Below are positions 33,521 through 41,961 of a stretch of 64,000 nt of DNA, in pieces; positions within the stretch are counted from its first letter, which is position 1; every line of letters starts with the position of its first letter. Source of the DNA: Anaerolineae bacterium (lineage in GTDB: Bacteria > Chloroflexota > Anaerolineae > B4-G1 > SLSP01); assembly GCA_026645815.1 (NCBI GenBank), contig JAPKMR010000016.1:1-64000 (forward strand), written 5' to 3'. A program made the translations under genes and the position numbers. Below the pieces are notes generated by a model. It ran no database searches, was not told where the DNA came from, and saw only the letters and a list, made by a program, of their open reading frames with translations.

Positions 33521-36500
33521 ATGCCTAAACTCAAGGAACTCTCCGTTCAAGGCTTCAAATCATTTGCTGAAGCTTTGACGCTTACCTTCCCAACTGGGAT
33601 CACGGCCATTGTGGGACCGAATGGCAGTGGGAAGAGCAATGTGGCTGATGCTGTGCGCTGGGTCTTGGGCGAACAGCGCATGCGCTCCTTGCGTGGGCGC
33701 AGCGGCGAAGATATGATTTTTGCGGGCAGCAAAAAGCGCTCGCGTGCGGGAATGGCGCGTGTCGCGCTCACTTTCGATAATAGTGATGGTTGGTTACCTT
33801 TAGATTTTGCCGAAGTGATCATCGAGCGCCGTACTTACCGTGATGGCAAGACCGACTATCTGCTTAACGGAAGCCGCGTCCGCTTGATGGATTTGCGGGA
33901 CGTGCTGGATCGCGCGGGCCTTGGGCGGGATGCCTATCTGACCGTCGGTCAGGGCCTTGTGGATCAGGTGCTTTCATTGCGCCCCACCGAGCGCACCGGG
34001 CTATTCGAGCAGGCTGCCGGCATTGCCCCCTACCGCACGCGCCGCGAGGAGGCGTTGCGGCGTCTGGATGATACCAAACGCAATTTGGAGCGGGTTCAGG
34101 ATATCATTGGTGAAATTGAACCACGCTTGCGCCGGCTGGAACGCGAGGTTGCCCGTGCGGAGCAGCACGCCGAACTATCTGCCGAGCTCAAATCACTCCT
34201 CCGCATCTGGTATGGTTACCGCTGGGGACAGGCGCTACAGCGTCTGGAAAACGCACGCCAACGTTCTCAATACCGCTCTGAGCGGGTCACACGCCAGCAA
34301 GAATCCGTGGATGCTGTGGCGGGTCGCATTACCGGGTTGCGTGGGCAGATGGTGAGCCTGCGGGCTAACCTGGCTGAACTGCATCGCGAAAACAGCGTTC
34401 GCCATGCCGAAGCCGAGACTCTGCAGCGCGACCTTGCTGTCACTCAGGAGCGGCGGCGCCTGTTGCAGGACCAACAGGCTGAAGCGCAGGCCAATCTTGC
34501 CCCGCTTTATGCCGCGCAGGAAGACGCCGCTGCAGAGCTGTCGCAGCTGGAAACGGCGCAGCATGAAGCTGCCGAACGTCTGGCACAGGCGCAGGCAGCG
34601 TTGCGCGCTGTCGAAGCGGAGTATCGCAAAGTGGAGGCGCATCGCCACACGTTGTTGAGCCGCCAGAGCGCAGCCCAGACGCAAGCGCTTGAGCATCGCC
34701 ATCGCCTCACCGATCGCCAGAGTCGCCTGGAACAGCTGACCGAACGTGCAGAACAGCTGCGCACCCGCGTAACGCAAATTGAGGGTGTTCTGGGGGCGGC
34801 ACAGGAACGCCGCCGCACTCAACAGGTACAGGTGGAGGAAGCTCGCCGCGTATTGGAGCAAATTGAGAGCGCTGCTAAAAGTGAGCAGGCTGAAGAGGAG
34901 CGTCTGCAGGCCACTCTGGATGCCACCCGCGCTGAAGCCGAGCGCCTGCGACGTGAATTGGCGCAGAAGCAGCTCCCTTATCAGCAGCTCACCGCGCGCC
35001 TGGATGCCCTGGAACGCCTACATTCAGAGGGCGCCGGCTTGTATGCGGGCGTCCGCGCGGTATTGCAGGCTGTGGAGCGGGGGCAGCTGCGAGGCTTGCC
35101 CGGCACATTTGCCTCACTCGTCCACGTGCCTTCAGAGCTCGACAAAGCAATAGAGACCGCGCTGGGCGGTCAACTGCAAGATGTGATTGCTAAACATTGG
35201 GATGATGCCCGCGCCGGCATCGAGTGGCTCAAACAGCAGCGCGCCGGCAGGGCGACCTTCTTACCACTGGATAACCTGCGCCCCCCTGCACCGCTGGAAT
35301 TGCCGGCCCTCAAGGGCGTGATTGGCGTGGCTTCGGCATTGGTCAGCTACGAGGATCGCGCGCTAGAACCCGCTGTGCAGCTGCTCTTGGGGCGCGTCGC
35401 CGTGGTGGAAGACCTGGATGCGGGGCGTGCCTTGTACCAACAACTGCGGGGAAGCTATCAAATCGTCACGTTGCAAGGCGAGATTTTGCGCTCCGGAGGA
35501 TCGCTTACCGGCGGGCAGGAACGTCGCGAGCGCGAAGGCGAAAGCCTGCTCTCTCGCGAGCGCGAACGTCGTGAACTGCCCGGTCGTGTGGAAAACCTCG
35601 CAGCTGAGGTGCAGAGTTTGACGGCGGCGCTCGGACACAGCGAGGAGCAAACCCGCGCAGTGACCCAGGATTTGCGGGCACTCTCCGAGCGGCAGCGTGA
35701 GGCAGAGCGGCAACGGCAGAATGCCAACCGTGCTTTGGAGCGCGCCATCCGTGACCTTGAGCAGGTAATTCAGGAGACGGATTGGCAACGTCGTTTGTTG
35801 GGAGAGGCGGGTGAGGAGCGTGAGCGCCTGGAGGCGACGCGCTTGCGTTTGGAGCAAGAGCACCGGCAGATTGCTGCGCAGCTGGCGGATGCTGAGTCTC
35901 TTGCAACTAAGGCGGCGGCCGATCTTGCCGCTGCTTCGGATACCGAAGCAAGTCAGGCGGTAGCCGAGCAACGCACACAGACCGTGTTGGTTCAGCAGAG
36001 CTATGAAAATCAACGGGTCTTGTTGGCGACCCGTCAACGTGAGTCCGAGCGTTTGCAAGGGCAGATTACTGCACAAGAGCAGCGCGTGACCGCGTTGAAC
36101 GCCGAGCTCACGGCACTTTCACAACGCCTGGATACGCTACATGCTGGTTACGAGACGGCGCGTGCCGCAGCTGACAACACCTCCGGGCAAATCCCGTCGC
36201 TGGAACAAGCGCTTGCAGGATTAGAGCAGCAGCAGGAGCAACTGGAGCAGGAGGAAACGCGCCTGCGTACCACGCTGCGTGAAGCCGAACAGCGTTATGC
36301 CGAGGTGGAGATTGACGCTCGACGGCGCGAGGATCAGCTGGCGACCTTGCGTCATGAAATTGAAGAGGCTTTGGAGATCGTAGTAGTTGATCTGCCGGAG
36401 AGTCTCTCGGTGCAGCATCCCTTGCCCTTGAGCGATATTGCCGCCTCGTTGCCCACCGTTGCCGAATTGCCCGAAGGGCTTGAACAGCAGCTTCGGGATT

Positions 36501-37138
36501 TGCGTACCCAGATCAACCGGCTTGAACCCATTAACACGACCGCGAAAGAGGAATTCAACGAGGTCGCGGAACGCCACGGCTTCTTGCGTGAACAGGCGAC
36601 CGATTTGGAAACGGCTTCGGCGCATCTGCGCAAGATCATCACCGAGCTGGATGAATTGATGCAGACGGCTTTCAATACCACATTCCAGGCGATTGCGACG
36701 GAATTCTCGCGGGTCTTTGCGCTCCTCTTCAATGGCGGCACAGCAAAGCTGGTGCTTGAAACCAGCGCAGAGAGCGATTTGCCTGGTGTGGAGATTGTGG
36801 CTCGCCCGCCGGGGAAGCGAACCTCCGGTCTGGGGATGCTTTCCGGCGGTGAACGCACGCTCACAGCTGTGGCGCTGCTGTTTTCGGTGATGCACGTCAG
36901 CCCTACGCCTTTCTGTATCCTCGACGAGGTGGACGCCATGCTTGACGAGGCCAATGTGGGGCGTTTTCGTGCCATGTTGCGTGATTTGGGCCGCTCTACG
37001 CAGTTCCTCATTGTCACCCATAACCGTGGCACGGTGGAAGTGGCAGATACCATCTATGGCGTTTCCATGGGTGAGGATGGCGTTTCGCAGATGCTCTCCT
37101 TGAGCCTGCAAGACCTGCCGACCTCTGAGGAGATCTGA
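33521..37138 (+). CDS. smc: Chromosome segregation protein SMC
   Basis: A 1205-residue SMC ATPase that organises and helps segregate the chromosome. Walker A GPNGSGKSN is at residues 32-40, with the conserved GEQRMRSLRG segment after it. Two long coiled coils (about 165-500 and 670-1000) flank a hinge (about 505-665, with GLPGTFASLV and GQLQDVIAKH). The C-terminal head has the signature LSGGERTLTA and Walker B FCILDEVDAMLDE. ATG 33521 follows GGGAG and begins the standard MPKLKELSVQGFKSF; the frame extends to 33455 without similarity. scpA and scpB are not in this window. Confidence 0.95.
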   Translation: MPKLKELSVQGFKSFAEALTLTFPTGITAIVGPNGSGKSNVADAVRWVLGEQRMRSLRGRSGEDMIFAGSKKRSRAGMARVALTFDNSDGWLPLDFAEVIIERRTYRDGKTDYLLNGSRVRLMDLRDVLDRAGLGRDAYLTVGQGLVDQVLSLRPTERTGLFEQAAGIAPYRTRREEALRRLDDTKRNLERVQDIIGEIEPRLRRLEREVARAEQHAELSAELKSLLRIWYGYRWGQALQRLENARQRSQYRSERVTRQQESVDAVAGRITGLRGQMVSLRANLAELHRENSVRHAEAETLQRDLAVTQERRRLLQDQQAEAQANLAPLYAAQEDAAAELSQLETAQHEAAERLAQAQAALRAVEAEYRKVEAHRHTLLSRQSAAQTQALEHRHRLTDRQSRLEQLTERAEQLRTRVTQIEGVLGAAQERRRTQQVQVEEARRVLEQIESAAKSEQAEEERLQATLDATRAEAERLRRELAQKQLPYQQLTARLDALERLHSEGAGLYAGVRAVLQAVERGQLRGLPGTFASLVHVPSELDKAIETALGGQLQDVIAKHWDDARAGIEWLKQQRAGRATFLPLDNLRPPAPLELPALKGVIGVASALVSYEDRALEPAVQLLLGRVAVVEDLDAGRALYQQLRGSYQIVTLQGEILRSGGSLTGGQERREREGESLLSRERERRELPGRVENLAAEVQSLTAALGHSEEQTRAVTQDLRALSERQREAERQRQNANRALERAIRDLEQVIQETDWQRRLLGEAGEERERLEATRLRLEQEHRQIAAQLADAESLATKAAADLAAASDTEASQAVAEQRTQTVLVQQSYENQRVLLATRQRESERLQGQITAQEQRVTALNAELTALSQRLDTLHAGYETARAAADNTSGQIPSLEQALAGLEQQQEQLEQEETRLRTTLREAEQRYAEVEIDARRREDQLATLRHEIEEALEIVVVDLPESLSVQHPLPLSDIAASLPTVAELPEGLEQQLRDLRTQINRLEPINTTAKEEFNEVAERHGFLREQATDLETASAHLRKIITELDELMQTAFNTTFQAIATEFSRVFALLFNGGTAKLVLETSAESDLPGVEIVARPPGKRTSGLGMLSGGERTLTAVALLFSVMHVSPTPFCILDEVDAMLDEANVGRFRAMLRDLGRSTQFLIVTHNRGTVEVADTIYGVSMGEDGVSQMLSLSLQDLPTSEEI

Positions 37139-37168
37139 GTCGCTGGCCCATTTCTGCAAGGAGCTTTT

Positions 37169-37205
37169 GGTATCTTGAGACGCGCGGAGCGCGTCTCAAG
37201 ATACC
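37169..37205. repeat. Palindromic repeat (copy 8)
   Basis: A perfect palindrome with 17-bp arms (GGTATCTTGAGACGCGC and complement) and a GGA triloop closed by C-G. It lies 30 bases after the smc stop and is followed by CTTTC, so it may double as a terminator. Confidence 0.78.
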
Positions 37206-37247
37206 CTTTCACGACTTGGGTGATGTTGCACAGGGGTAGAATCCTCT

Positions 37248-38441
37248 ATGGTGGTCTTCGATCTTAAAACCGCATTGATTCTGCTCACGCTTGGCCTGTT
37301 GGCGGCGGTGAGCCTGGCGGTGTGGTTGGCGCATCGGCATTCGCCGCGCCAGTCTTATCCTCTCGGTGCTTCGCCTGGGGAACCGTCCGGTGGTTCGTCT
37401 GGCGAAGCGCCTGGCGCTGATGCCCTGGAGGTAGGAGCGGCATTTGAGACGGCGCCTTTCGGGCTGCTCGTGCTTGAAGGCGCACAGGTGCTACGTTTCA
37501 ATACCGAGGCGCAACGTCTGCTCCGGTTGCCTGCACATCTTGTGACATTGCCCGATGCGGAATGGTTTCCCCTGCTCATGGAAGACTGTGCTTTGGCGCG
37601 CGCCGAGGCGCTGGCGCAGCACGAGTCAGCGCCGGGTGGGCGCTACCGTACGGTGACCTTTGTCTCCGGGCAGACGGTGCGCTGGTGGGTCGTGCCCTGG
37701 GGTGCGCGCGATGGCGTTTTCGTTTTCGATATCACGCCCCAGCAACGCGTCGAGCAGGCAGGACGCGCGCTCTTGAATGATCTGGCGCACGAATTACGCA
37801 CGCCGGTCGCCACGATTCTGACCCACCTTGAAGTGATGGGCCTTACCGATGTAGGGGAGGATGTCCATCAACAATCCCTGGCGCTTTCCAAGGATGAGGC
37901 GCAACGCATGGCGCGCCTGATTAACGATATGCTGGAATTAGGACGCCTGGAGACGGCGCCGGAGTTTGCTCTGCGTTCAGTAGAATTGCTCCCCCTCGTT
38001 GAGGAAGTGATTTTCCAGACCCTGCCTCAAGCGCAGTCGAAACACATGGCGCTCTCGTTGGAGGCATCCCCACCACTGCCCCTGGTGTTGGGGCACGCCG
38101 ACCGGTTGCGGCAGGTTTTCCTTAACTTACTCGACAATGCCTTCAAATACGCGCGCGAGGGTGACCGTGTGGTGATTTCTTTGACGCGCACAGAAGCGGG
38201 TATTGCTTGCGCCGTTTGCGACACGGGACCGGGGATTCCACCGGAGCATTTACCCTATGTCACCCGGCGTTTCTACCGTGGCGCTTCCAGGCAAGAGCCG
38301 GGTAGCGGCTTGGGGTTGGCGCTCGTGACAGAGATTCTGCGTCGCCATAACACACAATTGGAATTGGAAAGCCGTGTTTCCGGCGAAACCGGGACCTGCG
38401 TGCGCTTTCTATTGCCGTTGGCAGAGGTTAGGGCTGGGTGA
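37248..38441 (+). CDS. Membrane sensor histidine kinase (PhoR-like)
   Basis: A 397-residue kinase with one N-terminal membrane helix (about 8-28), a proline/glycine-rich linker, a PAS-like domain (about 65-160), HisKA with phospho-accepting His181 in LAHELRTP, and a HATPase with LNLLDNAFKYA, DTGPGIP and GSGLGLALV. The architecture is like PhoR. A -10-like TAGAAT ends 5 bases before the ATG and no Shine-Dalgarno sequence is close, so the mRNA may be leaderless. The stop overlaps the next gene by 4 bases. Confidence 0.86.
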   Translation: MVVFDLKTALILLTLGLLAAVSLAVWLAHRHSPRQSYPLGASPGEPSGGSSGEAPGADALEVGAAFETAPFGLLVLEGAQVLRFNTEAQRLLRLPAHLVTLPDAEWFPLLMEDCALARAEALAQHESAPGGRYRTVTFVSGQTVRWWVVPWGARDGVFVFDITPQQRVEQAGRALLNDLAHELRTPVATILTHLEVMGLTDVGEDVHQQSLALSKDEAQRMARLINDMLELGRLETAPEFALRSVELLPLVEEVIFQTLPQAQSKHMALSLEASPPLPLVLGHADRLRQVFLNLLDNAFKYAREGDRVVISLTRTEAGIACAVCDTGPGIPPEHLPYVTRRFYRGASRQEPGSGLGLALVTEILRRHNTQLELESRVSGETGTCVRFLLPLAEVRAG

Positions 38442-39916
38442 TGAAGGGTCGTAAGCGGTCTCGTGGGGTGTTGCGCTATGGTTGGCTGTTAGCGGCAGTA
38501 GCCTTGCTGCTGCTAATAGTATTGCTACCTGTTGAGGGTTGGGTCATTTTGGCGCCGCGTGAGGCAGCGCTTCCCTGGCCTCAATTCGCGCTTGACCCGC
38601 CCGCGCCGCAGCCCGGCGACCTGGTGCGGGTTACGGTTACGGATGTGACTCCCTGGGCCTTCGTGCAGCTCACCGTGCAGGATCGCCCCGCCGAGGTGCT
38701 TGGGAGCGATCAGCGTGCCGGTGGTCTGTGGACGTGGTCGTGGCTCTTCACCGCACCTGAGGTGGAGTCCTATGCGCTGACCTTTTATCGTGATTGCCAT
38801 CTGGGTTGTCTGGAGCGGAGTCGCATTGTACTGGGACAGCCTGTGACTGCTTCTTCTGCCTCTGCTGGTCTACCTACCAGATTGGGCCTGGTTTTTTCAA
38901 GTCTGGAGCGTGATTGGCACGGGCGTGCGGGTTGGGCTGTCGAAGTCACGTATGCACATCAGGCTGAGGCGGCTTACTGGGGTGTGGATGATCTGGCAAC
39001 GCGAATAGCTGCACAGCGTGCACAGGGGCTGCGGGTCCTGGTGCGCGTGGACTATGATCAGCGGCAGAGCCTGCCGCCAGCTGGGGATTACATTGCGCTC
39101 TCCGAGTATCTGGAATACGTACGCCGCCTGGCGCGTGATGCGCGGCTCCAGGACGTGGTTGGCATCATCATCGGTGCGGATTACAATGCGATGGAAGCGA
39201 ACGCCCTGGCGCCGGAACAACCGGTCACGCCTGAGTGGTACGCGCGGCTGTTCAACGGCTACGGTGAACCCGTGACACACAGCGACAATGTCGTGCAGAT
39301 AGTTCGATCTGTGAATCCTAATCTCCGTGTCCTGGTAGGTCCTCTACGTCCGTGGATTTTCGATCAGGATGGGGCACAGCGCACCGAGGCGGATGTTCCC
39401 TGGCTGAATTACATGAACACCCTCGTCGCCCTGCTAGATGAGACAGTGCAGGCTAAATCTGCGGCAGGCATTCCACTGGTTGCGCCGGATGGCTTTGACG
39501 TGCAGGCGCCTGGTCGCCCTGACGCACCGGAGATGGCGGGGCGCGAACGCGCCTCCGAGCCACTGCAGGATTTGCCTCGCGCGGCGTGGGGCGGGGCGCA
39601 GGCGGGCTTCCGTGTTTACCGAGATTGGCTGGCGATCATCAATGCCTACCCAACCACCCAAGGCGCGCCGGTGTACATTATCTCCACGAATACCTTTGAC
39701 CGTGAGGCAAATATCCCACCGGCGCAGAATTACCCCCGTGGTTGGCTCACAACGGCTGCCCAGGTGATTGCCGGTGAACCGCAGATTGTGGCGCTATGTT
39801 GGTTTATGGATGATTTTCCCCACGGTGAAGAATGGGATTACTTCAGCCTTACTGAACATCCAGGGCGCCTGGTAGATGTGGCAGAGGAATTTGATAGTCT
39901 ACTGCGGGCAGAATGA
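38438..39916 (+). CDS. Membrane-anchored, probably (alpha/beta)8-barrel secreted protein
   Basis: A 492-residue protein with an N-terminal signal anchor (about residues 14-36, YGWLLAAVALLLLIVLLP), a beta-rich domain (about 45-135) and a C-terminal region that reads like a TIM-barrel glycosidase fold (AQGLRVLVRVDYDQRQ, VVGIIIGADYNAMEAN, PVYIISTNTFDREANIPPAQ). No catalytic pair can be assigned with confidence, so a glycoside hydrolase role is inference. It overlaps the kinase stop (ATGA) and is followed after 79 bases by a response regulator, suggesting that the kinase senses something linked to the cell surface. Confidence 0.6.
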   Translation: MMKGRKRSRGVLRYGWLLAAVALLLLIVLLPVEGWVILAPREAALPWPQFALDPPAPQPGDLVRVTVTDVTPWAFVQLTVQDRPAEVLGSDQRAGGLWTWSWLFTAPEVESYALTFYRDCHLGCLERSRIVLGQPVTASSASAGLPTRLGLVFSSLERDWHGRAGWAVEVTYAHQAEAAYWGVDDLATRIAAQRAQGLRVLVRVDYDQRQSLPPAGDYIALSEYLEYVRRLARDARLQDVVGIIIGADYNAMEANALAPEQPVTPEWYARLFNGYGEPVTHSDNVVQIVRSVNPNLRVLVGPLRPWIFDQDGAQRTEADVPWLNYMNTLVALLDETVQAKSAAGIPLVAPDGFDVQAPGRPDAPEMAGRERASEPLQDLPRAAWGGAQAGFRVYRDWLAIINAYPTTQGAPVYIISTNTFDREANIPPAQNYPRGWLTTAAQVIAGEPQIVALCWFMDDFPHGEEWDYFSLTEHPGRLVDVAEEFDSLLRAE

Positions 39917-39995
39917 ACACGAAAGAACTTATTTGCCCGCGACTATAGGCTCCGTTTGGTGACGGCGGATTTGGCGCTGCGCCCCTGAGGGAAAT

Positions 39996-40658
39996 ATGAT
40001 GATGGATGACCGTATCTCGGTGGTTTTGGCGGATGATCACCCCGCATTGCGGGTGGGGTTGCGTGTGTTGCTGGATCGAGAGCCGGATATCACCGTCGTA
40101 GGCGAGGCTGATGATGGCGACGCAGCCTTAGCGCTGTTGCAGACGCTCTTGCCGGATGTCGTGGTACTTGATTGCCAGCTGCCGGGGCGTGATGGCGTCT
40201 CGGTCGCGGCGGTTGTGCAGGCGCAGGGATTGCCGGTAAAGGTCGTGGCGCTTTCTGCCTACGATGATGACCGCTATCTGGCAGGTATGGCGGCAGTTGG
40301 TGCAATGGGGTATCTGCTCAAAAATGAGGCGCCAGGCTGTATTGTTGCGGCGGTGCGCTCGGCTCTGCATGGCGAGAGCTTGTGGACGGCGCAACAACTG
40401 GCACGGGTGCACCGTTGGCAAGCCGAGGTCGAAGCGCTGCGTGCTAGCCTGACCGAGCGTGAACGGGAGGTCCTCCGTCTAGTGGCAGAAGGCTTGAGCA
40501 ACAAGGAAATTGCGCAAGCGCTCGCCATCAGCGTCCGGACAACGGACTTCCACGTCAGCAACGTGCTGCGCAAACTCAACCTGATCTCCCGTGTCGAAGC
40601 CGCAGTTTGGGCCAAGGAACACCTTGAGACTACCCGCGGAGAGCGAGTTTCGGGCTAG
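39996..40658 (+). CDS. NarL/LuxR-family response regulator
   Basis: A 220-residue two-domain regulator. The receiver has phospho-acceptor Asp59 (VVVLDCQLPG), the acidic pair DDH at 13-15 and the KNEA lysine. The C-terminal LuxR-type helix-turn-helix is LTEREREVLRLVAEGLSNKE onward. Three consecutive in-frame ATG codons (39996, 39999, 40002) follow GAGGG; which is used is unclear. The nearby kinase is of HisKA type, whereas NarL-type regulators usually pair with HisKA_3 kinases, so they may not be partners. Confidence 0.9.
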   Translation: MMMDDRISVVLADDHPALRVGLRVLLDREPDITVVGEADDGDAALALLQTLLPDVVVLDCQLPGRDGVSVAAVVQAQGLPVKVVALSAYDDDRYLAGMAAVGAMGYLLKNEAPGCIVAAVRSALHGESLWTAQQLARVHRWQAEVEALRASLTEREREVLRLVAEGLSNKEIAQALAISVRTTDFHVSNVLRKLNLISRVEAAVWAKEHLETTRGERVSG

Positions 40659-40672
40659 AGCCCGCTAGAAAG

Positions 40673-40797
40673 AGTGTTTTTGGCTGCCGCGCGTAGCGCG
40701 GCAGCCAAAAACACTTTCTAAAACTACGACTTTAGCCTGAAGCGGCGACTCAGCCGCTCTTGTGGTGGCAAGCGGGGTAACGCTGAACAGTTACATT
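40673..40797. repeat. Palindromic repeat plus B module (copy 9)
   Basis: A perfect palindrome (40673-40715, 20-bp arms from AGTGTTTTTGGCTGCCGCGC, GTA triloop) is followed by a B module with GCGGC..GCCGC and the end GCTGAACAGTTAC (40782-40794). A small hairpin (CGGGCTAGAGCCCG) precedes it, as CGGGCTGAAGCCCG does before the copy at 12485. The 40659-41025 gap holds only this, the next element and a promoter. Confidence 0.82.
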
Positions 40798-40802
40798 TTA
40801 GA

Positions 40803-40944
40803 GGTGCGTTTCAACTTCGGGGCAAAAGGTAGCCGATTGTCATACAAAAGAGTCTTCTTTTATTGATTTTTGGCGGCGGAACGAAGTCCCGCCGCCAAAA
40901 ATCAACTTTTTCCAGATTTTCGCCTCCGGCGTGAGCTGCACCCC
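40803..40944. mobile_element. Diverged MITE copy
   Basis: The left end GGTGCGTTTCAACTTCGGGG matches the MITE at 8122; the right end (GCTGCACCCC) is diverged. It is flanked by ATTTTAGA at 40795-40802 and 40945-40952, an 8-bp duplication. The core palindrome (40863-40905, arm TTGATTTTTGGCGGCGG) has one A-C mismatch and a GAA triloop closed by C-G. It is inserted directly next to the end of the B module of copy 9. Confidence 0.72.
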
Positions 40945-40958
40945 ATTTTAGAGAATGT

Positions 40959-40987
40959 TTTTCCTCTGGCAAGTTTCAGGGTATAAT
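40959..40987 (+). promoter_or_regulatory. Putative promoter of the partner-switching genes
   Basis: A perfect -10 TATAAT (40982-40987) lies 38 bases before ATG 41026. The -35 (TTTTCC, 40959-40964, 17-bp spacer) is weak. Confidence 0.5.
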
Positions 40988-41025
40988 AGGATTGTGATTC
41001 GTTACATGAAGAAAGGAGCGCAAGG

Positions 41026-41361
41026 ATGAAATACACCACCCAACAATTCAAGCATTGTGATCTGATCAAGGTTACCGGGCGGATTGACAGTCTGACAGTA
41101 CAAGAGCTTGAGACCGTCTTCAACGATCTTCTAGAAGCCGGTCGTTTCAACCTGGTCTGTGATTGTTCTGAAGTTGAATTTGTCTCCAGCGCAGGGTTGC
41201 GGTTGCTGATCAATGTGCAGAAATCATGTCGCAAACTCGACCGGGGGGAGCTGGTGTTAGCGCAGGTCACCGAGCGTGTATTCAGCGCTCTGGATTTGGC
41301 GGGCTTTGTGCCATTGTTCCGTTTAGAAGATGACGTGCTTCAGGCTGTCGGCAGCTTCTGA
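41026..41361 (+). CDS. STAS-domain anti-sigma factor antagonist (RsbV-like)
   Basis: A 111-residue single STAS domain. The segment VEFVSSAGLRLL contains the serine (about Ser55) aligned with the phosphorylatable serine of RsbV/SpoIIAA. In partner switching, the unphosphorylated form binds the anti-sigma kinase and frees its target. AAAGGAG precedes the ATG. It heads a cluster with an RsbW-like kinase and two SpoIIE phosphatases, which supplies the kinase and the phosphatase for this serine. Confidence 0.9.
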   Translation: MKYTTQQFKHCDLIKVTGRIDSLTVQELETVFNDLLEAGRFNLVCDCSEVEFVSSAGLRLLINVQKSCRKLDRGELVLAQVTERVFSALDLAGFVPLFRLEDDVLQAVGSF

Positions 41362-41485
41362 TGCCGGGCCTCGTGCTGTTTGGAGCGCGTGTGTAACCAG
41401 AGAACGAGCTGCTTGATCGAAAGACAGGCAGCTTGTTCATTTTTTGTGTCTATGAAGGCGTGTGTAACAATCAGGAAAACTTACC

Positions 41486-41914
41486 ATGGATTCGTCAACA
41501 ACTTGTAGTTTTCCCGCGGTCTGTGCCAGTCTCGAAGCGATTAGTTTGCAGGTAAGAGACGCAGCTCAGGTCGCGGGCTTGAATGATGATGCGGTTTATG
41601 CCATCCAGTTGGCAGTTGAGGAGGCATGCGATAACATCATCGAGCATGCATATGGCAAGAACATGTCAGGTGATATTGAATGTACATGTGAGGCGACTCC
41701 TGAGGGCCTGGTGGTCACCCTACGTGATCATGGCTCCCCCTTCAATCCGGATTCTGTCCCTCTGCCGGATCTCGATTCACCTTTGGAAGAACGCGACGCG
41801 GGCGGTTTGGGCTTGCACTTCATTCGCAAGCTCACGGATGATTTCTGTTTTGAGTTTGATGCCGAGCAGGGCAATGTATTGATGTTGTTCAAACGTCGCT
41901 CGCCTGGCGTATAG
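41486..41914 (+). CDS. RsbW-like anti-sigma serine kinase
   Basis: A 142-residue GHKL ATPase. The N box AVEEACDNIIEHAY, G1 box LRDHGSPFNP and G2 box GGLGLHFIRKLTD are intact. Family members phosphorylate a STAS antagonist and bind a sigma factor or other target. It lies 124 bases after the STAS gene; no ribosome site stands out, although ATG 41486 starts the conserved fold. The target sigma factor is not adjacent; the closest is the ECF gene 34 kb away, and no link is shown. Confidence 0.9.
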   Translation: MDSSTTCSFPAVCASLEAISLQVRDAAQVAGLNDDAVYAIQLAVEEACDNIIEHAYGKNMSGDIECTCEATPEGLVVTLRDHGSPFNPDSVPLPDLDSPLEERDAGGLGLHFIRKLTDDFCFEFDAEQGNVLMLFKRRSPGV

Positions 41915-41961
41915 GTTTGCGATTATAGTGGCCTATGAGCTTTCGAGGCGGTAGGGTGAGT

